Shown piece after piece: positions 20,921 through 33,439 of a stretch of DNA of 64,000 nucleotides. Source of the DNA: Trichobilharzia szidati (Eukaryota > Platyhelminthes > Trematoda > Strigeidida > Schistosomatidae). The translations under genes and the position numbers were made by a program. The stretch lies in the NCBI GenBank assembly GCA_944472155.2, contig OX235271.1, positions 23,009,710 through 23,073,709 of the forward strand, read 5' to 3'. A model generated the notes under the pieces. The model did no database searches and was not told the origin of the DNA. It saw nothing but the letters and a program-made list of their open reading frames with translations. Every line of letters starts with the position of its first letter. Positions within the stretch are counted from its first letter, which is position 1.

Positions 20921-22080
20921 ACATAGAAGTATTTTGCACAGATGTACAGCAGTTCAACTTGCTACACTCTCTTCTTGTACCACACAATGCAACAGAAGAG
21001 AGGTTTAAAAGAGAGAATAAACACAAGTGTAATGAGGGAAAAAGAATACTAATACGAAAAACAGTAGAGTTTCACCGAATATGACAAATCACAAAGAGTG
21101 GTGAATACATCTGTGTCATCATCGAGAACGAGGATTTTCAGCCATATCACCAATTGTCTTTCTACAACGGCCATTGGTTCTCACCATCCTGAGGACCAAA
21201 ACCAGCCAGCCAATCAGGAAGCCCACATCTCTATACGTGGCTGGTTCACATTAACTCTAATGGATATCATTGACTGATGAAGTTATGTTTTTATTTGACC
21301 ACCACTAACAGCTCTTTTCCGACCTCATCGATCCTATGTTAGTCAGATAACACTGCCCGTCGTTGAGGAAGGCGGTCGATGACTAGACATGCATGCGTAA
21401 CAGATGTCCTAACCATTTCACTCAATGGATGCAGCTGCTTCACAACCTCGTCCATTGATTTACCCTCCTTACCTAACACTCGACCGAAGCCTAACTTCAA
21501 TATTACCCACCCTATTATACCACCATCTAACACGGATGATAGAACGCAGAAATCTATGATCAAAGACGGCTGGCCAAGCTTCTCATGTCTTCCACTTTCA
21601 ATAGCCATCTATGTCTTACTGACAGCCAGCCATAAAGGAGGATAGTGAGAACTGCTGGGAAGCCATATACACACGTACTTTGGTCGACAACCAACTGGAT
21701 AACACATCTACGCCAGAAATGATTTAAGTTGTCAAACGCCACATGAGCCTTCTGTATCCGTGTTGATATTTCGTTAGCGATCATCAGACCGTTCGGACTG
21801 ACTGATGCAAATTCCCACAAAATAAGTGAATCGATCAACACGTTCTACTACTTCCCTGGTTATCTTTAAACTACGGAGTTGATGCAGTCCAATGCTGTAG
21901 CCTCATCAACTTACATTTCACAGTAGCAGAGAATCACCTGCCGAACATTTGAAGACTGTTGTTCAAAGTGTTCAGAAGACTGCAACATGTCGGCATCTTC
22001 ATCTAGGAGGACTATATCATCCCTGATAGATCGTAAGGCAATCCCTAAAGTCGATGAAGTCAGTTAGCGTTAAGCTAGTC
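20921..22080 (-). mobile_element. RTE-like LINE 3' end with 3' UTR, copy 2
   Basis: The minus strand carries the same C-terminal RT block as the 19385-20070 copy, but decayed: ISTRIQKAHVAFDNLNHFWR and FGRVLGKEGKSMDEVVKQL are readable in separate frames. The 3' UTR part (20921-21110) matches the start of the 56905-57570 copy. Stops and shifts make it non-coding. Confidence 0.7.
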
Positions 22081-24384
22081 CCCATCAATTATTTACAAAC
22101 ATAATCTATTATCTAAGAGATAATATTTCCAGTAATATTTAGAAAAACGCATTATTTTTTTTCTTATATCACTTTATTTGAAAGTTGATGATAATCAGAA
22201 ATGTGAAACAATAATAAGGAATTCTATATTATTTTTATTATTATTATTAGAATTATTAAAAAGATACTTGAATGATATTAGCTAACAAATTCATATATGT
22301 ATGCATGTGTGTGTGGGTGTGGGTGTATATGTTTTTGCACCTAACATCAATTATAATATATTATAAATACACAGAAGCAATCACAAACTCTCAAAGGATG
22401 AGTTAACAACAGAGGAGGTAAAGTAGGCGTAAATCTAATATATACCATATACATACATATATATAGATAACCACCAACAAAACATAACAGCATTTTTATT
22501 AATAATCCATAAACAAAGCATATCGCGCACATCACAATCACATAAGTGTAGACACAAATTCGCATGTCTGTGTGTGTGTGTGTTATAGTTCTACGAGTCA
22601 GCTAGTTAGTTAGTAATTGAGTGGGTTAGTCGATGCAAACAATAAAATACCGATTGCATAATAATAATAATAACAATATATGAGCAATTTCAATAATCAC
22701 AAGTACCTATAGACGACAATGCAAAAAAAAAGTTGGAAGGAACGAAGACAATTCAATTGAAGACACACAAAAAGACAAAATATACATCGATAGACAGACA
22801 GACAGACAGATAGAGAGATAGACAGACAGACAGGTGCATACAACACATTATAACATGATAGCAGTAAGAACTATAATTATTAATTCTAACAGTCTAAGAA
22901 ATTTCATTAAAAATTAACATTCATAGAATATTATTAATTTAAAGCAGACAATTTAAGATGAATAAAAGTAGAAGGAATCGATTTATATATTTAAACTTGT
23001 GCAAGTAATATGTAATAAGTACTAATTATGTTACAAATTACAATCCTAACTTTCAATTGATTAATTAATTAATAATAATAATAGTAATAATAATAACCAA
23101 GTAAGTTAAGACCGATGATTGTTTAAATTATTCAATTTGATAAATTTGGTGGCAAAAAAAACATAAGCGGGGAAGACAAATATGTCGTATGCAGTGTATG
23201 CAGTAAGTAATATGCACTTCGTTATAGGTCAAAAAATAAACAACTGCTATGTATACTATGACCACTTCTGTAGGAACAAACAAACACACATCCACACATA
23301 TAAATCACGGACATGAAATTTGCTGGGGGTATTTTTTCAAAGAAAAGAAGAAACACACATCAAGCAAAAAGTAAAATAAGGTAGAGAAGAGAAGAGGAGT
23401 AAAGAAACGACCGGGGTGATGAGAATGAAAAAAAACATGAGATCCATACAATACAGAGGAATATATGTATATATATATCGGTACATTTGTCAGAGTTACA
23501 GTGACCTGTTAATTATAAAAGTATAATGGATATGTGATAAAAGAAGACGCAAGAAAAAAAAGCCAGCGGAAAGACAACGGACAGGAGTACCATTTTTACA
23601 TCAAACAATATGACTTGTAGGTTGGCAGTACAATGGGTTGAGGACAATGTGGGTGGGTGAGTGCGGCAGAGGAGAGAACAAACTTACAATGAATACAAAC
23701 AATATTATACAAATATTTATATATGTTTATATATGTGACGTAATGCTGAGTGATTTAACACGCATAGCAAGAAAGAAAAAAACAAATAATATTAATTCGT
23801 GATATGATTTAAAATCTATTTTTGAACAAAGAACGCTGTAAAAAGAAAGCATTTGAAATTCTCATAAAAGAAAAGAATGTACATATACATATGTATATGT
23901 AACATAAACACTATTAGCATCTATAATGATTGAATACAGTGAACGAGAGAGGGAGAGAAAGAGAGAGCATATCTTATTCGCCATAAATACTTACCACAAA
24001 TGAAATGAGATCATAATTTAAGCGGAGAAAGAAAACACGAAAAGAATAAGATAACAACACTAAGATGCTGAAATAAAGAATTCTATTTTAAAAGAGAAGA
24101 GCGTGTGTGCATGTGTGAATGTATGTCAACTCTACACTTGATTGTATTTGGGTACCTACGTACGCACGTACGTACATACGTGCACACACGCACACAACAC
24201 CTCCACACTCACGCATACAAACAAACAAACAAGCAAACAAACAATATTTATAAACACAACATACAATAGTTGTGATTGTATCTTGAATTGTGAACAAGAT
24301 ATGCTGATGCTGATGATGACGACGACGCCGCCATCGCCGACGTCGACGATGATGGTGGTGATGATGACGAGGATGATGGATACA
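22081..24384 (-). other. Probable 3' UTR and downstream flank of the MARK-like gene
   Basis: Starts right after the stop of the last MARK exon and is free of recognised transposons, unlike its surroundings. AT-rich, with (GACA)n near 22790-22835, GT runs near 22310 and 22570, and CA/GTAC-rich sequence near 24155-24190. A minus-strand AATAAA is present at 22173-22178 among several. The actual polyadenylation site cannot be decided from sequence alone. Confidence 0.45.
22790..22835. repeat. (GACA)n microsatellite
   Basis: Imperfect run of GACA and GATA units. Confidence 0.9.
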
Positions 24385-25124
24385 TCAAGTTATATTTTCA
24401 GTTTGATGAACAAAATATTTTACCATTGATTTGAATGCATTACGATTGCCTGAAATGCGTTTAAAGCGTACACCATAAACAATTGGCTTGGCTAATTGAA
24501 ATATCTCTAAATCCCAGTTAAGTACACTGGATGATGATGACGATGACTGTGATGATTTACTGCATTGAAACTGTTGTTGCTGTTGCTGTTGTTGTTGTTG
24601 TATGCCCTGTTCATCAATACTTTCATTATTATTATTATCATTAGTACTAGTAGTAGTAGTATTACAATTATCATTAGGATTATTATGTGAATTTATTAAT
24701 TTTGTACAACGTAAACGATATGAACTGAGAAAAGTATAAGCGCATTGATAACGTTTAAATAATTCTATCATTTGTATTAATAAAATATGAGGATCAGAAC
24801 CAATTATAGGAAGACGTAGAACAAAGTGTAAGCGACGTGGTTTCCATAATTTTCCGCCTTTATTCTGTCCATAATAATAATTATTATAATCTGATTCAAA
24901 TACAGATGAGGAGAGAGTTTTATTATTATTATCATTATTATTACTGCTTTTAACAGATGTTGACATTGTTAATGACTGTGGTATTGGCGGTATTGGCGAT
25001 GGTGATTGTGGTGTGGGCACAACCGTTGTAATAGTTGATGCTTTATGCCTATGTACATCGGAAGTCATGATTACTGTTCGAGTATTTGTCCGGTCGACTG
25101 AAGGTAGTTCCATTCCTGTCTTTT
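24385..25124 (-). CDS. MARK: MARK/PAR-1-like kinase, last coding exon (exon C) with KA1 domain
   Basis: Minus-strand exon of 740 bases. The acceptor is TTTTTGTAG at 25125-25133, and the stop TGA is at 24385-24387. It starts in phase 1 (two bases complete a Lys codon), matching exon B. A Ser/Pro/Asn-rich part is followed by KPRRLHFVLRLPIIGSD and LNWDLEIFQLAKPIVYGVRF, then KRISGNRNAFKSMV. This is the KA1 domain; the GVRFKRISG motif is characteristic of MARK/PAR-1 C-termini. KA1 binds acidic membrane phospholipids and helps autoinhibition of the kinase. Asn-, Thr-, Gln- and Ser-rich residues (24525-24690) are inserted inside the domain. Other KA1 kinases (MELK, yeast Kin1) are less likely. Confidence 0.85.
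24525..24690 (-). repeat. Coding homopolymer tracts inside the KA1 domain
   Basis: CAA/CAG, AAT and AGT codon runs encode a Gln run of about ten, Asn/Thr stretches and a Ser run, between the CTKLI and LNWDLEIF segments of KA1. All remain in frame with the domain on both sides. Confidence 0.85.
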
Positions 25125-26540
25125 CTACAAAAACAAAAAAATAAAAAACAAGCATACAACAATGTGTTTACCATCACAAAGCAATAACACAATGATTAGG
25201 TAAAATCATAAGTGAACACTGAACGAGAAGTATTCAACAACAGTATGTTATTAGTCAAGCTGTATTATTACGTAAGCGTTAATAAAAGTGTTAAAGCCTA
25301 TCCACACCAACTTAGCCTTATCTACCAAAAAAAAAAGAAACACACACTGAATTCTATGGTTATATATATTCCATGTTAAAACTAGAATTAGAATAAAATA
25401 AAGACAGAGTGAGAGAGAGAAAAAAAAAGGTAACATGAAATATATTCATCATTGTGCACCTGTAATAAGAAAATGGATTAGTGATTTGTGAAAACAGAAA
25501 AATATAAAAAGAAGAAAAAAAAAGCAAAATCAACACACCAGTGCAGTTTTGAGTGTGAATACTACTCTATATGTGAGAAACGAAAAATAAACAACTCAAT
25601 TGTAAGCAGTGTGAGATTATATAAACACTTTAGTGTATATTGTACATTTAAGAGTGTATAGCGGTGCGTGTATGAGTGTGTGTGTGTGAAAGAGAGAGAC
25701 AGAAATTTTTTTGAGTGGTGAGTGTGGTGAGAGCTGGCTGCAAGTCAAAATTATAGACAACAGTTTACGTCAATGTGTTCGTTCATGGGGAAAAAAAACA
25801 AGCACAAAGCCTAACTTTGAGGAACTCAACAACAACCAATCACAGAAGACTTAACGTGTGTAAATACGATTCGCAGATATATGGCTTAACTTTCTAAGAA
25901 ACCGCAACACAAAGAGATGACAGAATAACTTTTCTTCGAGAAAACAACCAATCAGAAGACGTTGTTTCTCGGCCAACAATAACAAATAATAATGTACATA
26001 AAAATTCATAAGTATCTGTTGATTATCTCAATAAACGATCTGTTACCTGGCCCTTGTCTTCTGTCGTTATATATTATTTGTTTTCATCGCATCAACACAG
26101 AACACAAGAATCAATATAATAAGGGCGGGCAATCAAAAGATTAGGTAGAAGCAAAGAAGACAAAAGGGATGAAAGAAAACTACCAAAAGTCATGAAGAAG
26201 AAGCAAGATATGGGATAATAGTATAGACAATCAGTGCTAGGATGTTTACGACTTATAGTAGGAGAATGAAAAAATTAATTAATTAATTTTACTCTATAGC
26301 TTCGAGAGGTAGCCAGTCCAAAACCTTGACCGATGAATTCCAGCCATTCAAAAAAAGTAAAATTTCTATGTACATACATATACTAAGTTAGGTTTGTAGG
26401 ACTTTGTAATGTTCTGGTGTACTAATAACATGTCCTGACCTGTAGGTCTGACAAAAGAAGGTTCACATGGGATGATATGGTGATAATATGACTCGGATCG
26501 ACAGTATTTAGAGTCCAAAGACAATAGGATTTGAAACAAA

Positions 26541-27240
26541 GACATGACCCTCAGCCACAGGGTTAGAGTGAAATGCTCAGAAGAGGTAATTGGAGATGAA
26601 CTAAGGATTGTTGTATATGATACCTTGATTGAAAATAGCTATCCGGAAAAGTTCATCAAGAAACACTTGACCAGAAAAGTAGAAAGGGATTATTCACCAT
26701 CCGTAAACAAGAATCCTTTATACATACGACTGCAATTTAAGGGCAGTATACCTAGCGAAATAATTACGAAGAAGTTAAGAAAATCAGTTCAAAGAACTTT
26801 TAATGCTGGTAAGCTACAAGTTATATTTTCTACACGACCGATGGTGATTTTCTCAATTGAAAGATGAAGTACTTACACTAGCCACCTCTTCTAATTGTGT
26901 CTACCAAATCAACTGCGCTTGTGAAGCGAGTTATATTGGCCACTGCTCTAGGAACTTGATTTTTCGTGCTCAGGAACATCTGCCAGTGTAGTGAAAAGCA
27001 TCAACAGCTCGATATTAGACCATCTGGTGCAAACCGGCCACAAAGGCAGCCAGCATTGAAGAATCTCTCTGTATCATCTACCGAGTACCAAATAAATTGC
27101 CGAAAACATCCAGGTACCACATGCTCCAAACATCAGAGACTATCGCAATTCGCGTGAAGCAACCAGTGCTTTGTGTGCAAAAGAAGCAAGTTCAGCCACT
27201 ACTACTGCCCTGGTCGGCTTTCAGTGGAGACTGTGAATTC
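26541..27240 (+). mobile_element. Penelope-like element fragment with GIY-YIG start
   Basis: 26544-26867 translates with NPLYIRLQFKGSIPSEIITK and VQRTFNAGKLQVIFSTRPMV, the region just before the endonuclease in PLEs. Continuing past a stop in other frames, VYQINCACEASYIGHCSRN, FRAQEHLP (26905-26990) is the GIY-YIG endonuclease start. Frames are broken, so it is inactive. The RT core upstream is missing. PLEs are known in schistosomes. Confidence 0.75.
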
Positions 27241-27950
27241 ATAAATTTGTATTATTATTTTTCTTAATTTCTCTGATATTCAATGTGTAGTGTTATGTTG
27301 ATGCTATTGAACTGTAATCTACTGATATTATTGATTCGATGTTATTTAAACAACACTAATTCATTCATTCACCAGTATGTATACGTAACTGTAGAACCTG
27401 ATGATGAAGAGCAGCTTATCGAAAAGAATATTCCTTGTTCAGTGACCATTCTTTTGAAAAAAAATTTAAATGGGCATTTTTAATCATTTAACCTGAATAA
27501 TAATAGTAATATGATCAGCTACGTAACCCATACGTTTTAAACACGACCTCTGGTGAAGTTATGAATGCGCAGCATTCGGAGAGTCGAAGACTAGGACGAA
27601 AAAGTTGTCCAATGCTATTGATTGTGACAAGCTGTACGAGTTATATTTTCTTATTCTAGTTTCACAAGTTTTTACAATATCCCATCGTATGTGATAGATT
27701 CATTCAATGAGGAATGGTATCATCGATTCACCGTTTTCGTTATACATTCCTATTTAGTAATTGGTCACCAAAATGGATTGAATGAAATTCTTGTAACTCT
27801 TTGAAAGCATTGTTCTAGTACTTTAACTAATAAAGTCTGTGATGACAGCACTCTTTGAGAATGCTGTATGACGACAAATAAAATACCTGACTTTACTCTA
27901 TCCATCCACATAGAGCTTCAAGCTTTGTGAACTTTGAATTTTCAGTAGCA
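27241..27950. other. Unassigned intronic sequence
   Basis: AT-rich; no motif recognised. The left part may be PLE tail. Confidence 0.35.
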
Positions 27951-27954
27951 CTGG

Positions 27955-28092
27955 GTGTTATTCTCTTTTTTTTACGGTTATCCGGCTTACAACCGGTTGA
28001 TATTAGAGGAGATGTAAAGATGTTCGCCAGTGGGGGGATTGAACGCCGAACCACATGCCAAGGTCGGTGAACATCTCTACCACTGAACCATT
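27955..28092 (-). mobile_element. Degraded tRNA-headed SINE (SINE-A related)
   Basis: The minus strand shows GGTAGAGATGTTCACCGACC and a B-box-like GGCGTTCAATCCCCCC, as in SINE-A heads. The body differs, so it may be a sister family. Confidence 0.45.
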
Positions 28093-28312
28093 GACTCATT
28101 TAATAACTTAACAGAAGTACGACCCCAGCTGGTGGGATACAGGATAAGTGTAGATTATATCAACCATCAAAATCAGATACAAATCAAACGTTTATATCCT
28201 CAAAGTTGAAAGAAAAATCTGCATCTAGATTGCCTGATTCGAAATATCGAATTAAAGCTTTTAATTCTATTGTATTTTATCAGGTGTATTTATTTAAATT
28301 TATGTCATCCCT

Positions 28313-29074
28313 TCACTCACTCACTCACTCACTCACTCACTCACTCACTCACTCACTCACTCACTCACTCACTCACTCACTCACTCACTCACTCACTCAC
28401 TCACTCACTCACTCACTCACTCACTCACTCACTCACTCACTCACTCACTCACTCACTCACTCACTCACTCACTCACTCACTCACTCACTCACTCACTCAC
28501 TCACTCACTCACTCACTCACTCACTCACTCACTCACTCACTCACTCACTCACTCACTCACTCACTCACTCACTCACTCACTCACTCACTCACTCACTCAC
28601 TCACTCACTCACTCACTCACTCACTCACTCACTCACTCACTCACTCACTCACTCACTCACTCACTCACTCACTCACTCACTCACTCACTCACTCACTCAC
28701 TCACTCACTCACTCACTCACTCACTCACTCACTCACTCACTCACTCACTCACTCACTCACTCACTCACTCACTCACTCACTCACTCACTCACTCACTCAC
28801 TCACTCACTCACTCACTCACTCACTCACTCACTCACTCACTCACTCACTCACTCACTCACTCACTCACTCACTCACTCACTCACTCACTCACTCACTCAC
28901 TCACTCACTCACTCACTCACTCACTCACTCACTCACTCACTCACTCACTCACTCACTCACTCACTCACTCACTCACTCACTCACTCACTTACTCACTCAC
29001 TCACTCACTCACTCACTCACTCACTCACTCACTCACTCACTCACTCACTCACTCACTCACTCACTCACTCACTC
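28313..29074. repeat. (CACT)n tetranucleotide array, about 190 copies
   Basis: 762 bases of uninterrupted CACT units except for a single C-to-T change near 28990. Because the unit is 4 bases, all frames read Thr-His-Ser-Leu with no stops, which creates two spurious long open frames. It lies in the MARK intron. Confidence 0.98.
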
Positions 29075-30009
29075 GATCCTTAAAACAAATCAATCTACTA
29101 GAATTAGACAAATAAAATACAACATCACACTCTCAGAGAAAATCTGATCAAGAGATTTCATTCAAAAATGAGAAGAAAAACAGCAATGAATTATACCTGT
29201 GCAAATGATGTATACTTTGAACTGATGATGAATAGGCCACAGAGAGAGAGAGGATAAGGAGTGAAAACTAAACATCAATAACGGATAACAACAACAACAA
29301 TAATAGTAACGACATTATACTTACATTTAGGAGAAATCAGATGAAGTGAAGAAATCAAGATTGAAAGAATAAAATGACATAGGGACTCGATTAGAAGGAT
29401 ATAACAGTGTCTTACAATGACAACAGCAACAGACGCACACACACACACACAAAAGACAAAAACAACATTTCTGAAATGAGCGACAGATACTGACAACAAC
29501 TATCTAGAAAGGGTAACATTTGCTTAAAACTTGGGCTACCGAAAAACTCCATCAATATGTATATTATTGCATATAGTTTCTCCGATTCAGTTTGTTTAAA
29601 TCTGGTCAAGTATGACCCCCTAATGGCATTATTGACTCTGGTGAGTATTTGAAGCATTCACAACCTGCTGATTCGTAAGTTTCTACTAAGCATGAGAAAA
29701 AGCATTATTCTCGATGGCAGCTTATGCCACAGTGTGTACATAAGATGACCGTTTCTCAATGGTGTCCTTGGTTCACAAAATAGATTCTTGAGATTTTTAA
29801 AATTGACACTCAACGAAATGTCGTCGTGTATTTCTCAAAGGAGAAAAAGAACAGATATCATAATGATGGATTGGTTTGCGCTTCAGGTCAGATTGAACTG
29901 TGTCACGCGATCTACTGTCAATTAATACTTTTTATTTGAAGATCCTGGATGCAGAGGAAATATCATGCAATAAACTCCGGTGGAAATTCTGTACATGATA
30001 TAAACACTG
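29075..30009. other. Unassigned intronic sequence
   Basis: AT-rich with a CA run at 29438-29452. No recognised element. Confidence 0.4.
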
Positions 30010-30250
30010 TACAGAACAAAGCTATTATTATTATTTAAATCAGGGAGCACCGCACGTCCGTTTCTTCCTATTTTGAGACTGTTCAACGGTGCGCACCCTC
30101 GACCCAACTAATTATTGAACCTGGAACATTCAGGTTACAAGATCATGCTCAATGACCATTCGCGCAATTGGGTGGGAATTCAATCGTTCGTGAATTCTGT
30201 CTTTATCAATTCGTGATGTAGCACCACCCTCACCCACCCACCAATACCTT
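30010..30250 (-). repeat. SINE-HH copy, degraded, minus strand
   Basis: The minus strand has a tRNA-like head (GAGCATGATCTTGTAACC; B-box region degraded), preceded by the usual 5' module (GAATTGATAAAGACAGAATT region) and followed by a hammerhead-like remnant with TCAAAATAGGAAGAAACGGA. The core CUGANGA is lost. Confidence 0.5.
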
Positions 30251-30755
30251 CAATTATTATCCACTTCACCTTCACATGGTGGACCCCACTGGTCACGACT
30301 TCTCAGAACATCCACCTCTTATATACACCTAGTTTCGTCTAAAACCTTAAAACAACTACTTTCAGGAGTTATCAAGCACTGGTGTGAGCCCTCTCTTTCG
30401 ATTGCTGGATTCCCATTGGCTGTTAATACTTTTAATGCATCACTGAAATTACTGCATCTTCAAGGCCATTCTAACTGTATATATACAGAGTTTCTGTCCA
30501 GCACTTTGACTGTTGTTTCAGACAGTGAAAGCTCTCTTATCGACGTCCAGTCTTTTCTTTTGTCTTTATTCTTGATGCTGTTATTGTTGACGTGCAATAA
30601 GGACGGATTAGCCAGCGCATTAACTTAGTATTCACTCATAATCCCTAGGTCGTAGTTTCGGTCATAACACCACCAAGTAACCATCAATGACAAAGAGTTG
30701 GAGATTTTTATACTTCGTTTATGGGTTTTTGTAGAGATTTGGATTGATTTCAGTA
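30251..30755 (+). repeat. Dispersed repeat C, copy 2
   Basis: Matches 17505-18010 nearly base for base, including the TATATATACAGAGTTTCTGT block and the ending GATTTGGATTGATTTCAGTA. It lies between a minus-strand and a plus-strand SINE-HH head. Confidence 0.7.
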
Positions 30756-30860
30756 GTGTCGTTCAGGGGTTACTGAATTCCGGTCCAAGTGACTGAATGG
30801 TTAACAAGTTTGGTCTCGTAACCTGAATGTCCTGGGGTTCGATATCTTATGGGATTCGAA
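30756..30860 (+). repeat. SINE-HH tRNA-like head, plus strand
   Basis: CAAGTGACTGAATGGTTAAC resembles an A box (TGACTGAATGG) and GGGGTTCGATATC a B box. The ribozyme part is absent. Confidence 0.5.
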
Positions 30861-31319
30861 TCAAGGAGCATTCAGCGCTTGGCACCTGCGATTCTGGGAA
30901 ACTAACACTTGAATACCACCACTTAGCCGAACTCTAGCTTCTTTTTTTACCAAAAAATTTAAACCATTAAATCTTGAAAGCAGATTTGGACATCTACGAA
31001 ATATGATAGTTTAAACAACACACAGGACTAACAACAATCTAATGTTGTGTTGTAAGCATTTAGAGTGAATAAGTAATCTACGGGTCAGGGAATCGACTAG
31101 TAGTACACAACACAGAAATATTAACTAGTGGACAATATCTTAAAATAATAAAGACACATATAAACTTCTTACATAATAAAAAGAGAAGAGGAAGGACAAG
31201 AAATAATGCAACACAGACATCTACTTCATGTGTGCACTAGGCGACTATGGGCTAGTATAACATGTGAAGTGCTACAGCTAATACAATCATACTAAACTGA
31301 TATCTGGATGGAATTATTA

Positions 31320-32400
31320 TTATTATTGTTCCCTTGGGTTCCTAGTGCAACATAGGGCTTCAACTACACGCCTCCACTTGCTTCTGTCTTCTGCTGTACT
31401 TTTCACCTGTATCCATGTTAGTCCATACTGTTTCAACTCTTCTTCACATGATCTCCTCCATGTCACCCTTGGACGTCCCACTCGCCGCTTCCCTTTCGGG
31501 TTCCACTCGAGCACTGGCCTGACGCGCGATGTCACCCAGCGGCTTCCTCAGCGAGTGTCCAATCCATCTCCACTTTCTCCTGCGTATTTGTTGTTTGGCA
31601 ATTGGTTCTTGTTTTGTTTGTTTCCATAGTTTCTTGTTGGTTCTTGTTCTTTCCGGCCATCTGATCTTGAGTATAGAGCCAGCGAAGACAGTTGTTGATA
31701 AAGGTCTGCAACAGGCTGTTGGAAATATTCTTTGTGACCCACTGGCCAAGTTTCTGATCCGTATAGAAGAACTGACTGACTTGACGCTTGTATTGAAAAT
31801 CCGAATCACTTTGTTGTTGATGCAGGCTGAGTGAGTGACGAAGATTTCCAGATTGGTTTGAGGATGATGAATGTGTTTCTCGCCTTCCCGATTCTCGATT
31901 TGACATCCTCGTCCGTTCCTCCTGTAGTTGAGACAATGCTCCCTAGATAAGTGAATGAAGTAACCTCTTTCAAATCCCTTCCTTTGATGGTGGTTGGCGC
32001 TGGATGTTGCTGCTGTTGTCGTTGGTTGGTTATTTTCATAACATCCGTCTTGTCTATGTTCACCAGGAGTCCTGTCTTTGCTGCCAGCCTCATCGACCAG
32101 TTTGTCGGTTTTCGCTTGTAAGTATTCGATTTTGTGTGACATCAAAGATAAATCATCCACGCGCGAAATTCAGGTCTTCTGGGTTGTTCACGTCGGTCCA
32201 GGATATCCCTGTCTTCTCGTTTCCCACTGTCTGACGCATAGTCTAGTCCACCACAATTAGGAATATCATTGGTGATAATAAGCACCCTTGTCTGACTCCT
32301 ATGTTTACTCCAAACGCCTCGCTGAGTTTTCCGTTGTGGATGACTTGACATGTGTCGTTGTCGTACAGCTGTTGAATAAGGTTGATGGCTGTATCTGGAT
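31320..32400 (-). mobile_element. RTE-like LINE 3' end, second subfamily
   Basis: On the minus strand, in order: DDLSLMSHKIEYLQAKTDKL (box C region, 32160-32095), KTGLLVNIDKTDVMKIT, REVTSFTYLGSIVSTTGGTD, a thumb region, KVEMDWTLAEEAAG (family KWRWIGHTLRKP), then GKRRVGRPRVTWRRSCEEEL near the end. This is the C-terminal half of an RTE-type RT. It is distinct from the SR2-like copies at 19-22 kb because it has the GRPRxTWRR ending. At least three frames are involved, so it is inactive. Confidence 0.75.
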
Positions 32401-33060
32401 GGAATGTAAATAACTAATTTGCAAATTAGTCTTTCTAGCGGTTACAACTAACTAGCTTCTTCTAATAGACTGGGGATCGTGCCAACCAACGCATTATAAA
32501 TAATTTTTGAATAACCGTATATATTTAATGACATGAATATGTGTTCATGTTAGGACGTATAAGCCTCTTTACTAGCCGTGAAGTTGTGATTTATGCATGT
32601 ACTGACATGATTACCTTGCTACGACAGTTTTGATTGGTTTATTTATGGCAAGTCGGACAACCAATCAAATTTGTTTTATTAATGGCTTAAATTTCTGAGG
32701 ATTTGTAAATGTAATATACCATGTATTTCCCGCCCAAAACAAGTATGATAGCTGTTGTTATCCTTTCAGTTGTTGCTTTTCCCAATTTGATTTTTATGTC
32801 TATTTCAGTGTGAGAGATATCTTCAAATAACCAGTTGGTTACAGTGTCGTTTTCTTGAAGTGTATTCTAGCAATGCATTAAACGAAATCACAAGGCAGTA
32901 TCACTCTATTATAAACAGTTCTATCCTCAACGGCCAAAAACGACTACTGAATATTAAAATTGCCTGTAAAATATTTATCTTTTTGATTGGCATAGACTAA
33001 AGTAATTGTATTGAGGGTTACACAGTACACACCTAGACTCATTAAATAAACTCAGCTTGG
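32401..33060. other. Unassigned intronic sequence
   Basis: No recognised motif; AT-rich. Confidence 0.4.
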
Positions 33061-33300
33061 CTTTCCCGGCTGATTGATTGGACCAAAGTGCTTGCTAGTA
33101 GGCCTCAGCTTGACATTTCAGCGATTTGGAGTCTCTGAAACTATGGCTACACTGGGTTCGAGCCTCAGTGGAAACATCATCACTCATCACTGGGGAATTC
33201 AAGTACACCCAGCTGATAAGTCCTAAATAGGATGGAAATGCAGTGCATCTTGGATTCCATTGCTCGTCAGTCACCATCCACCAATACTTAAAAGTCATGT
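33061..33300 (+). mobile_element. Sm-alpha-like SINE with mutated hammerhead
   Basis: Starts GATTGATTGGACCAAAGTGC, has a B-box-like GGGTTCGAGCCTC (33154-33166), then a hammerhead segment at 33203-33256. The core is CTGATAA (33213-33219; family CUGANGA, so G8 is lost). Stem II is GTCC/GGAT with one extra G before GAAA (33235-33238). Stem III is a clean TGC/GCA hairpin, followed by the TC cleavage dinucleotide and stem I TTGGATTCCATTGC. Sm-alpha repeats of Schistosoma mansoni are known to carry hammerheads; this copy should be inactive. Confidence 0.75.
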
Positions 33301-33439
33301 AATTAAGATAATAAGTTTCTTCTAGGTAATAAATGAAAACCAATTATGTGAAAGAAAGGAAGAGAGAAAGTACAAAATCAATTATAGACTGAAGAGTTAC
33401 TCATCAAATAGCCTAGAGAAAACAACAACAACAACTTAC

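Larger units (their letters stand above)
25125..33439 (-). other. MARK-like gene intron between exons B and C
   Basis: Donor GTAAGT at 33439-33434 and acceptor TTTTTGTAG ending at 25125 on the minus strand. Phase 1 on both sides. About 8.3 kb, containing a PLE piece, SINEs, repeat C, an RTE fragment, an Sm-alpha-like copy and the (CACT)n array. 25125-26540 itself is AT-rich with no recognised element. Confidence 0.8.

Noticed and set aside
28206..29147. Long open frames of repeated Thr-His-Ser-Leu
   Set aside because: They are translations of a (CACT)n microsatellite; every frame is open because the unit lacks stop combinations. No gene.
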